Assembly (NCBI RefSeq): GCF_963674565.1 | Contig: NZ_OY771430.1 | Coordinates: forward strand, 2,852,001-2,916,000 | Origin: an uncultured Carboxylicivirga sp. | GTDB taxonomy: Bacteria > Bacteroidota > Bacteroidia > Bacteroidales > Marinilabiliaceae | Direction: 5' to 3' | DNA length: 64,000 bases | In this document: piece after piece, positions 26,711 to 34,851 of the stretch | How the letters are laid out: every line of letters begins with the position of its first letter | Position numbering within the stretch: position 1 is the stretch's first letter | Made by a program: the position numbers and the translations under genes | The notes under the pieces: generated by a model | Seen by the model: the letters and a program-made list of their open reading frames with translations, nothing else | What the model was told of the DNA's origin: nothing | The model's database searches: none

Positions 26711-27970
26711 CTAATTATTACTCAACCGAATCAGAGTGATTTCGTCCGGATCCTTATCGTAGTTAACATAAACCTTATCTCCTTCTTTTATACCTTTATT
26801 GATGCTGTAAAACAATTCATTTTCCTGCCCCAATTCAACTTCCTGCTTCACAACGCTTAAACCATCCTTTTTAATCACATATCGAATAGAATCATTTCCA
26901 AGAATAGCTTCCTTCTCTACAAATACCGCCGTATCAATACTGTTGGTAACAATTGTATTCGAAGAGGTCATACCAGGCAAAAGGCTTTCTTTATAGTCGA
27001 CTATTTTTACAATTACCTTAAATCCGTTTTGAAATTCACCAGCCAATTCTTGCCCGACATTGGCAATACTTATAATTTCTCCATTGAATATCTTTTTTGG
27101 AAAAGCATCAATTTGAATCTTGACTTTTTGCCCCAATTCAATTTTGGCAATATCTATTTCTTTCACCTGAATTTCAGAGATAATTGTACTCAAATCCGGC
27201 AAAGTCGCAATCAGAGGCATCCACATACCCACACGTGAACCTACTCTTACTTTCTGACCATCATAGCCATAACCATAAATAACCATTCCATTGGCTGGAG
27301 ATTTAATTCCCAGTTCACTTTTTAATTGCTCATACAATTTTTTCCGGTTCTCAAAACGGTCTACTCGTTCCTGATTACGGGCAATTCTTCTTTTATGATT
27401 TTGAGTTTGTGTTATTAAATCTCTTTTTGCCTTTGCTAAAGCACGTACTGATTTTTCATATGCGATCTGACTCTGACGCTGAACAGCCTTTGATTCATAG
27501 GATGATTGTTGAACCTTTAATTCGGCATCTAAGACTTCATCCTTGTGTTTTTGAATTTTTTCACGAGCCGCCATTAAGGTCAAGCTGGAGTCAATTTTGG
27601 CATCTTCAACCCAGGTATACATTTCATTTAAACGGTCATTCACCTCCGTAAGTCTTTCTTCCACTTCAGTAGGATCAAGTCTTGCTACTTCGTCTCCTTT
27701 ATTAACAATTTTACCTTCTTCAACAATACTCATTATTTTGAGTTCCCAGATTCTCAGCTCACGGTTAAAACTAACTTCCGGTATGGTTATATCCATCGCA
27801 TCCTGCGCCTTTAATTCTCCCATAGCTGTAACAGAAGTTTCAAAAGCTCCTTTTTGTACCTGAACGATACTAAACGTTTCGTCAGTGGTTTTCCAGGGCC
27901 TCCAGATCAGGATTACAATCACCAACAAAACGCCCAGACCAATTCCTATCTTTTTTTTATTCATAATCAT
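26711..27970 (-). CDS. Efflux periplasmic adaptor (HlyD/MacA family), second copy
   Basis: 419 residues: one N-terminal membrane helix (about 8-22), barrel-sandwich halves around a long alpha-helical hairpin (about 90-210, heptad rich), then beta-barrel and membrane-proximal domains (PDLSTIISEIQVKEIDIAKI, GQKVKIQIDAFP, LLPGMTSSN). It would bridge an inner-membrane transporter and TolC. It is clearly a paralogue of the adaptor at 30877-32178, with the same PDLS.I..E..I.EIDI.KI and GQKV.I.IDAFP blocks. Its start overlaps the TolC gene stop by one base, giving translational coupling. Confidence 0.88.
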   Translation of the reverse strand: MIMNKKKIGIGLGVLLVIVILIWRPWKTTDETFSIVQVQKGAFETSVTAMGELKAQDAMDITIPEVSFNRELRIWELKIMSIVEEGKIVNKGDEVARLDPTEVEERLTEVNDRLNEMYTWVEDAKIDSSLTLMAAREKIQKHKDEVLDAELKVQQSSYESKAVQRQSQIAYEKSVRALAKAKRDLITQTQNHKRRIARNQERVDRFENRKKLYEQLKSELGIKSPANGMVIYGYGYDGQKVRVGSRVGMWMPLIATLPDLSTIISEIQVKEIDIAKIELGQKVKIQIDAFPKKIFNGEIISIANVGQELAGEFQNGFKVIVKIVDYKESLLPGMTSSNTIVTNSIDTAVFVEKEAILGNDSIRYVIKKDGLSVVKQEVELGQENELFYSINKGIKEGDKVYVNYDKDPDEITLIRLSNN

Positions 27971-29466
27971 TAATTTTCAAGTAGGTAGTCTAATTCTTTT
28001 ATCAGTGATTCTTTTCCCTCAAAATCATAAAGCGTTAACTCTCTTATACGGAAATACATCTGCCAGTATTGAGATAATGCACTTATATAAGATCGCTTAG
28101 CCTGATCATATGAAGATCGCGCAGCATTCAACTTAATAACATCTACTTTATCAATCATAAAGCGTTGTTTCGTCACATTAAATCCTAGTTGAGCTACAGT
28201 ATCAGCTTTTGCAGAGATATTTACCTGTTCTTCCTGTAGGTTAAATTCAATGGCCTGCATGACCACTTCCTGTTCAAAATCTATCAATGCCTGATCAACT
28301 TCGGCCTCTGACCTTTTAAGTTCAAATTTAGCCATTTGAATTTGTCCTTTGCGAGTACCCCAATCCAATATAGGAGCATATAACGATATCCCAAGACCTC
28401 TATCATCACCATATGGAGTTTTATATACATCTTCCAGATTATAGGCTTGTCTGTTAACACCAACGTTCGCACTTAAACTGGCACTTAATCCACTTGTTGC
28501 TTTCTTCTCGGCTAGATTTTGTCTCCTATTAATTAAGGTTGCTTCTAATTCCAGTATTTGCGGATTATTCTCCTTTGCCAGATCCAGTACTTCATCTGCT
28601 TCAACTTTAAGCTCTGGAATTTCATTGGGAATTATCGGGAGAATTACAACATCCTTATCAAAGCCTAAAAACGAGTTCAGCAAATTTCTTGCTTGCTTTA
28701 AACTAACCTGAGCTTTTGTTTTAGCCATTTTAGCATTCAGATAACTTAATTCCAAATCAAGTAATTCATCTTGTGTAACCGTTCCAATATTGAAACGACC
28801 TTTACCAATATTAAATAAGGTATCGGCATTTGCGAGGTTTGTCTCAGCAATTTTTAAATCAATCTCAGCACTCACCGAATTAAAAAACACATTTACCGCT
28901 CTTTGTGAAAGAGCTTCCATATTGGTCAGATAGGTCTTTTTTGCCTGCTCATATTCTAATGGCTTTAACTTTGACAACCATTTAAACTCATTATAACCAT
29001 TTAATGGTTGAGTTAACCTGATACTAATAGGTACCGAAGTATAACTGGTATTATCATATTCAATATCCTGCAATCGCCTTACATTTGAAGATAAACTTAA
29101 CTGCCCTCCTGTAAATGTAACATTTTGACTAAGAGATAACCCCACCTGAGAGCTTACATACTCATTGAATACAAACTTATTCTCTCCGGTATTTGGATCG
29201 ACTAATTGAGTAACTGAACGATCATAATTAATTGGAGTTGTGTTTAATCTTAATCCTGGCAATTGAGAAGCTTTGTAACTTCTGAAATCCCAATAACTGG
29301 CCAAGTACATATTTTTATATCGAAAGCTATAAAGCGATTGTAACTTCGCCAGTTGAATAGCTTCGTTTAATGTCAATTGCATTTCGGGCCCATTATTCTC
29401 AGTTTCCTGGGCTTTACTATTTGTAATAAATAAAACAACTAAAATCAGGGTTAATATACGGTACAT
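27970..29466 (-). CDS. TolC family outer-membrane efflux protein
   Basis: 498 residues with a signal peptide (first about 19, ending NSKAQ). Two OEP halves: each has long amphipathic helices for the periplasmic tunnel and short beta segments for the outer-membrane barrel (LTLNEAIQLAKLQS opens the first; second half from about 280). It is the exit duct for tripartite efflux. It begins 4 bp after the permease gene. Confidence 0.9.
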   Translation of the reverse strand: MYRILTLILVVLFITNSKAQETENNGPEMQLTLNEAIQLAKLQSLYSFRYKNMYLASYWDFRSYKASQLPGLRLNTTPINYDRSVTQLVDPNTGENKFVFNEYVSSQVGLSLSQNVTFTGGQLSLSSNVRRLQDIEYDNTSYTSVPISIRLTQPLNGYNEFKWLSKLKPLEYEQAKKTYLTNMEALSQRAVNVFFNSVSAEIDLKIAETNLANADTLFNIGKGRFNIGTVTQDELLDLELSYLNAKMAKTKAQVSLKQARNLLNSFLGFDKDVVILPIIPNEIPELKVEADEVLDLAKENNPQILELEATLINRRQNLAEKKATSGLSASLSANVGVNRQAYNLEDVYKTPYGDDRGLGISLYAPILDWGTRKGQIQMAKFELKRSEAEVDQALIDFEQEVVMQAIEFNLQEEQVNISAKADTVAQLGFNVTKQRFMIDKVDVIKLNAARSSYDQAKRSYISALSQYWQMYFRIRELTLYDFEGKESLIKELDYLLEN

Positions 29467-29469
29467 ATT

Positions 29470-30855
29470 TTAATGTCTTAAAGATTCTACAGGATCCTGG
29501 GCAGCAGCACGCTTGGCAGGAATATATCCAAAAATAATTCCAACGGTAGCCGAAACACTAAAGGCTACAATAACAGAGAAGAAAGAAACGATGGTTTTAA
29601 TATCGGCAGTCAGATGAATTAGATGAGCTAACAGCACACCTAATAATATTCCAATCAATCCACCAGAGATACTAATCAAAGTTGATTCGGCCAAAAACTG
29701 AACGATTATATCTTTTCGGGAAGCGCCGATTGCCTGACGGGTTCCAATTTCACGAATTCGTTCCCAAACTGATGCCAGCATGATATTCATAATACCAATA
29801 CCTCCAACAATCAGTGATATACCGGCAATGGCACCTAATACGATATTAAAGATTTCATTCGTTTTTTGTTGCTGTTTTAATAATAACTCAGGAACCGTTA
29901 CTTCAAAATCAAAAATATTTGAATGCCTTCGCAGGATCAGTCTTTTAATCACATCTGCAGTAGCAGAAAGATGCTCTGTTTCATCTACCTGAACAATAAT
30001 CTTATCCAGTTGATTAGTAGTCTTGCTTTCCTTGGCCGAGCTTCCTTCTTCTTCTCCTCCACCCATAAAAAACACCATACCACCACCGGCCATATTATCC
30101 ATTACTTCAGGATTGATTGAGCCCTTGTCTTTAAAACGCATTAACATGGTTTTTATAGGAATGATAATGGTATTATCGGTACTGCTGATTCCCATCTCAT
30201 CCGAAGCAGAAGTAGTGAAATCACGCTTTTCTATAGTTCCGATAACCCGTAACCAAACCTGTCCACATTTAATATACTGACCTATTGGATCATCCTGATT
30301 GAAGAACTTCGAACGGATATTATCACCAATGATACAAACGGGCACTCCTTTACTGGTTTGTTGTTCACTAAATATTTCTCCGCGATCAATATTTATATTG
30401 AGCATTTCGAAATAACTGGGAGAAACGCCTTCTAAACTTACCGGATAACTCTTACCATCTTTTATGGCATGATAGTTTAGTGATACAACTGGAGTAATTT
30501 TACCCACCGTAGGGATGGTTTCAAATATAGCCTGAGCATCCATCTGATGCAAGCCTCTTGAGAATTTCTTATTCTTATTATTATCGCTATCTGAATCCTG
30601 ATTATTGGCTTCGATAGATTGATCAACCGGAGTGATAATTATATTATTCACCCCTACCAATTTAATTTGCTCCAACACTTCCTGTTGGGCTCCTTTACCT
30701 ATTGCCAACATACTAATTACAGCAGCTACACCAAACATGATACCTAATGCAGTAAGAAAAGACTTGACTTTATTAGACAGAATGGCTTCAACAGCTATTA
30801 TAACATTATGCGAATAGCGTAAATATAATTTACTAGGTGACTTAATCTTTTTCAT
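29470..30855 (-). CDS. MacB-type ABC transporter permease (no ATPase domain)
   Basis: 461 residues with the MacB layout minus the nucleotide-binding domain: first membrane helix (about 28-50, KVKSFLTALGIMFGVAAVISML), a periplasmic MacB_PCD domain (about 55-330) containing a Gly/Glu-rich insert (GGGMVFFMGGGEEEG), and three C-terminal FtsX-type helices ending PAKRAAAQDPVESLRH. Such permeases couple cytosolic ATP hydrolysis to efflux of peptides, lipids or drugs through TolC. The ATP-binding subunit is not encoded on either side, so it must come from elsewhere. Confidence 0.9.
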   Translation of the reverse strand: MKKIKSPSKLYLRYSHNVIIAVEAILSNKVKSFLTALGIMFGVAAVISMLAIGKGAQQEVLEQIKLVGVNNIIITPVDQSIEANNQDSDSDNNKNKKFSRGLHQMDAQAIFETIPTVGKITPVVSLNYHAIKDGKSYPVSLEGVSPSYFEMLNINIDRGEIFSEQQTSKGVPVCIIGDNIRSKFFNQDDPIGQYIKCGQVWLRVIGTIEKRDFTTSASDEMGISSTDNTIIIPIKTMLMRFKDKGSINPEVMDNMAGGGMVFFMGGGEEEGSSAKESKTTNQLDKIIVQVDETEHLSATADVIKRLILRRHSNIFDFEVTVPELLLKQQQKTNEIFNIVLGAIAGISLIVGGIGIMNIMLASVWERIREIGTRQAIGASRKDIIVQFLAESTLISISGGLIGILLGVLLAHLIHLTADIKTIVSFFSVIVAFSVSATVGIIFGYIPAKRAAAQDPVESLRH

Positions 30856-30876
30856 GATAAAAAATTCAGATGAGAT

Positions 30877-32178
30877 TTAGTTAACAGTCAGACTATCTTT
30901 TTCCATCGACTTCAAACGAGAATAAATCTCTAATCCTTCAAAAGGCATCTCATCTGGTTTATCAGGCTGATTCATCAGAAGGATCTCTCCTTCATTCACA
31001 CCTTCGTTTAATACAACAAAATTTTCATTGGCGGCTCCCAAGGCTACTATTTGTTTTTTTACCTGACGACCTTCAACAAAAACATAACTTAATGTATCAT
31101 TTGAAAATACAGCTTCCATTGGAACATATAAAACATCCTCAAGATCAGCTGTATTAATAATATTACTGGTTGTCATTGCAGGACGTAAATCCTTATCGTA
31201 ACCTTCCACTTTTACAGTAACCTCAAAAACTTTTGCATCGCCATTAGGTATAACCTGTCCTATGTTGGCTACTTTAATTACCTCTCCATCAAAACTCTTT
31301 TCTGGAAAGGCATCAATTCCGATTGTCACCTTCTGGCCAATCTTAATTTTCGAAATATCAATTTCATTAATAAAGGTTTTGGAGATCATACTGCTCAAAT
31401 CAGGTAATTCAGCAATTTGAGGACGCCAGCGACTGATGGTTGCACCAGCCTTAATTTTCTTCCCAAACCGATCGTAACTATATATGACCAAACCTGGTTT
31501 TGGAGCTTTTACTTCAAGCTGATCAAACAATTTATCAATGTCATCAATACGCTTTTGCTGCTTTCTAACTTGTTCAAAAGCTCTGAATACTTTGTACTCA
31601 TCTTGCTTTTGCTTCAGTGAATAATTGCTTTCTTTCTGATCCAAATCGCGTTTTGTCCGCTCCACATCCAACTGTGCCTGACGGCGAACTGCAGGAGACT
31701 CATAAACGGACTGATCCAAAACAATTTTCTTTTCTTCAAGATCAACCATCGCATTTAATAATTCATCACGAAGAGTACTTAAATTAAGATTCGTATCAAT
31801 CTTTGCATCTTCGTAGGCATTATAAGCTGTCTCATACTCTTCTGCTGCTTTGGTTCTCAATTCTTCAACAGCAGCATGATCAAGTGTGGCAACATACCCT
31901 CCTGAATCAACTTCTGTTCCTTCCTCAACAATGCTCGTAACCTTAATCTCATAAAGATCAATATTGCGACTGTTCATCTCCTGAGGTAATACAATTAATT
32001 CGGAGTTTTCTGTTTGGAGTTGACCGGTTGAGTATACTTGTGAAATAAAGTTACCTTTTATAACCGGTGTACTTAAGTAATTTGAAACATCTGTTTTGGC
32101 AGGGGTGAAAATAAAAATTGCCAAAAAAATTAACACAAGGGTGCTAAGGATAAAGTAGGTTTTCTTATTCAACTTCAT
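30877..32178 (-). CDS. Efflux periplasmic adaptor (HlyD/MacA family), first copy
   Basis: 433 residues with an N-terminal membrane helix (about 9-26), helical hairpin (about 105-215) and the same C-terminal blocks as its paralogue (PDLSSMISKTFINEIDISKI, GQKVTIGIDAFP, LRPAMTTSN). It is the first gene of the adaptor-permease-TolC-adaptor run, 21 bp before the permease gene. Two different adaptors with one permease suggest either a mixed adaptor ring or a second transporter encoded elsewhere. Confidence 0.88.
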   Translation of the reverse strand: MKLNKKTYFILSTLVLIFLAIFIFTPAKTDVSNYLSTPVIKGNFISQVYSTGQLQTENSELIVLPQEMNSRNIDLYEIKVTSIVEEGTEVDSGGYVATLDHAAVEELRTKAAEEYETAYNAYEDAKIDTNLNLSTLRDELLNAMVDLEEKKIVLDQSVYESPAVRRQAQLDVERTKRDLDQKESNYSLKQKQDEYKVFRAFEQVRKQQKRIDDIDKLFDQLEVKAPKPGLVIYSYDRFGKKIKAGATISRWRPQIAELPDLSSMISKTFINEIDISKIKIGQKVTIGIDAFPEKSFDGEVIKVANIGQVIPNGDAKVFEVTVKVEGYDKDLRPAMTTSNIINTADLEDVLYVPMEAVFSNDTLSYVFVEGRQVKKQIVALGAANENFVVLNEGVNEGEILLMNQPDKPDEMPFEGLEIYSRLKSMEKDSLTVN

Positions 32179-32231
32179 TTTTTAAGGGTTTAGACTACGA
32201 TGATAGCCAAAATAAATTATTATTAACATAA

Positions 32232-32256
32232 AAGGCTCGTTAAAACAACGAGCCTT
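32232..32256 (-). terminator. Intrinsic terminator after glmM
   Basis: A 10-bp stem (32232-32241 with 32247-32256), five-base loop, then TTTT on the minus strand, between glmM and the efflux genes. Confidence 0.75.
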
Positions 32257-32281
32257 CCTGTTAAATATTGTTAACTACGAA

Positions 32282-33667
32282 TTAAATTATTGACTTTATA
32301 TCCGAGATAATACTCTGAGCAAGCTCATTTGCATCTTCCATTGTCTTTGCTTCAGCATAAATACGAATAATTGGTTCGGTGTTACTTTTTCTTAACTGAA
32401 CCCATTTTTCAGCAAAATCAATTTTCAATCCATCAGCATCATTGATTTGCTCATTTGAATATTTGTCCTTGATTTGTTCCAGTATCTTATCAACATCAAT
32501 TCCAGCGGTTAATTCAATCTTGTTTTTAGAGATACAATACTCAGGATATTTAGCGCGTAAAGCAGAGCAACTGATTCCGGCTTTAGCAAGATGAGTAAGA
32601 AACAAACCAATACCAACCAGCGCATCTCTACCATAATGACTTTCGGGATAGATAACACCTCCATTGCCTTCACCACCAATTAACGCATTTGTTTCTTTCA
32701 TGGTGGTAACAACATTTACTTCTCCAACGGCAGCTGCAGTATATTCACCTCCATAAGCCCGTGTAACATCAGCCAGTGCACGCGTTGATGATAAGTTTGA
32801 AACGGTATTACCTGTTTTATGAGCCAAAAGATAATCAGCCACCGCAACCAACGTATATTCTTCTCCAAACATCGAACCATCTTCATTAATGATTGCCAAA
32901 CGATCTACATCCGGATCAACAACAAAGCCAACATCTGCCTTTTTCTCTTTAATCATATTTGAGATATCTGTCAAATGTTCTGGCAGCGGTTCAGGATTAT
33001 GCGGAAATTGTCCGCTAGGCTCAGTATATAACTCAATCACTTCTGATACACCCAATGATTTAAGTAAACCAGGAAGAACAATTCCACCTACACTATTTAC
33101 ACAATCAATTGCTACAGTAAAATTGGCATTTTTAATAGCCTCAACATCAACCATCTCCAGATTCAATACATGCTGAATATGAAAATCATTATATGAATCT
33201 TTTTCTTCTACTTGTCCTAATTCATCTACATCGGCAAATACAAAACTTTCTTCTTCAGCAATTTTAAGCACCTCTGCTCCATCATTGGCACTTAAAAACT
33301 CACCCTTCTCATTTAAAAGCTTTAAAGCATTCCATTGTTTTGGGTTATGACTGGCAGTAAGGATGATACCTCCGTTGGCTTTTTCTTCAGTAACAGCAAT
33401 CTCGGTGGTTGGTGTGGTCGCCAATCCGATATTTACTACATCAATACCCAAGCCTTGCAAACTGCCGATCACAAGGTTTTTTACCATCTCTCCTGAGATG
33501 CGGGCATCACGGCCAACAACAACCTTGAGTTTCTTGCCAGGATGACGAAGCTTAGCCCATTGTCCGTAAGCCGAAGTAAACTTAACAACGTCCAATGGAG
33601 AAAGGCCTTCTCCGGTTTTTCCTCCGATTGTTCCCCTGATACCTGAAATAGATTTAATTAAAGTCAT
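32282..33667 (-). CDS. glmM: Phosphoglucosamine mutase
   Basis: 462 residues from the ATG at 33665-33667, which puts the family opening TLIKSISGIRGTIGG at the N-terminus; an ATG at 33697 would add ten unconserved residues. GlmM converts glucosamine-6-phosphate to glucosamine-1-phosphate for UDP-GlcNAc, peptidoglycan and lipid A. The phospho-serine is in LTASHNPKQWN (near 104); the metal loop is DPDVDRLAI (near 254); GEGNGGVIYPE is the sugar-binding loop and RKSNTEPIIRIYAEA the phosphate-binding end. Related phosphomannomutases are hard to separate by eye, but the GlmM/PgcA-like Bacteroidota form is the best fit. Confidence 0.87.
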   Translation of the reverse strand: MTLIKSISGIRGTIGGKTGEGLSPLDVVKFTSAYGQWAKLRHPGKKLKVVVGRDARISGEMVKNLVIGSLQGLGIDVVNIGLATTPTTEIAVTEEKANGGIILTASHNPKQWNALKLLNEKGEFLSANDGAEVLKIAEEESFVFADVDELGQVEEKDSYNDFHIQHVLNLEMVDVEAIKNANFTVAIDCVNSVGGIVLPGLLKSLGVSEVIELYTEPSGQFPHNPEPLPEHLTDISNMIKEKKADVGFVVDPDVDRLAIINEDGSMFGEEYTLVAVADYLLAHKTGNTVSNLSSTRALADVTRAYGGEYTAAAVGEVNVVTTMKETNALIGGEGNGGVIYPESHYGRDALVGIGLFLTHLAKAGISCSALRAKYPEYCISKNKIELTAGIDVDKILEQIKDKYSNEQINDADGLKIDFAEKWVQLRKSNTEPIIRIYAEAKTMEDANELAQSIISDIKSII

Positions 33668-33899
33668 AAATAATGTATTTGTTTTGCTGAGGCACAAAAT
33701 TGAATCATTTTTTTAACAATGCAAATGATATATGATAGGCTTTTCATTCTGTTTGACAGGATTTCACATTTAATTAACGAATAAAAATACCAATTATTGA
33801 TAAAAAGACTTCCAATCAAACATTTTTTCATTAAAAGCTAAGGTATGGCAACTGTTTTTTTATCAACTTTGCATTTTGCAATTTATACATACAAAACAA

Positions 33900-34781
33900 A
33901 TGCGTAACGAGCGTAATTTTAAGCGAAAGCCAGCGCGTAAATTTGGCGAACAGGAGGAGAAAGAAGAGCGTAGACATTCTGCCAAAAAGGTGGTTAAAAA
34001 AAGTCAATCTGAAATCGCTAATCAACCTCCTAAAAATAACGAAACAGACAAACCGGTTCCTAAAGATAAAATCCGGTTAAATCGTTTTGTGGCGAATGCC
34101 GGAATATGTAGTCGTCGTGAAGCAGATAAGTTAATTGCAGGTGGTGAAATTACTGTTAACGGCAAAGTGATTACTGAAATGGGCGTTAGCGTATCGATGA
34201 AAGATGACGTTCGTTATCAGGGCAAGAAGCTGAATGCTGAAAAGAAAGTTTATGTTCTTTTAAATAAGCCGAAAGATTACGTTACAACCGTTGAAGACAA
34301 GCATGCCAAACATACAGTAATGGAGTTGGTGCAAGATGCTGCATCTGTTCGAATTTATCCAGTTGGCCGACTGGACCGTATGACAACCGGACTTTTACTT
34401 TTGACCAACGATGGTGATTTAACCAAAACACTTACACATCCTAAGTACAATGCGAAAAAGATTTATCATGTATTTACTGATAAACCTGTTTTTTCCAGTC
34501 ACCTCGACCAATTGGCAAAAGGTATAACTCTAGAAGATGGTCCTATACATGCAGATGCCATCAGCTTTGCTGATAAAGATGACAAAACACAGGTAGGAAT
34601 CGAAATCCATTCGGGTCGTAACCGTATTGTTCGTCGTATGTTTGAGCATCTGGGATATAAAGTTGTGAAGCTCGACCGTGTTTACTTTGCCGGTTTAACA
34701 AAGCAAAATATACCCCGTGGCAAATGGCGTTACCTGACTGTTAAAGAAGTAACCCGATTGAAAGCCGGGATGTTAAGATAA
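33900..34781 (+). CDS. rRNA large-subunit pseudouridine synthase (RluB/RsuA family)
   Basis: 293 residues from the ATG at 33900 (an in-frame ATG at 33876 is possible but adds eight unconserved residues). A basic, disordered N-terminal tail (about 1-55) precedes an S4 RNA-binding domain (about 60-105; RLNRFVANAGICSRREADKLI) and the RsuA-type catalytic domain, with the catalytic Asp in VGRLDRMTTGLLLLTNDG (near 158). The end has GRNRIVRRMFEHLGY. RluB modifies U2605 of 23S rRNA in E. coli; RluE or RluF type activity cannot be excluded. Gene stands alone, with a terminator after it. Confidence 0.9.
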   Translation: MRNERNFKRKPARKFGEQEEKEERRHSAKKVVKKSQSEIANQPPKNNETDKPVPKDKIRLNRFVANAGICSRREADKLIAGGEITVNGKVITEMGVSVSMKDDVRYQGKKLNAEKKVYVLLNKPKDYVTTVEDKHAKHTVMELVQDAASVRIYPVGRLDRMTTGLLLLTNDGDLTKTLTHPKYNAKKIYHVFTDKPVFSSHLDQLAKGITLEDGPIHADAISFADKDDKTQVGIEIHSGRNRIVRRMFEHLGYKVVKLDRVYFAGLTKQNIPRGKWRYLTVKEVTRLKAGMLR

Positions 34782-34787
34782 AATTAG

Positions 34788-34814
34788 AAGAGCCTTTATA
34801 TTGGCTCTTTTTTT
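34788..34814 (+). terminator. Intrinsic terminator after the pseudouridine synthase gene
   Basis: Stem AAGAGCC/GGCTCTT (34788-34794 with 34803-34809) with a T-run to 34814. Confidence 0.85.
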
Positions 34815-34851
34815 GTATTTTTCGCTTACTAACAAATATCGAGAAGTTACT

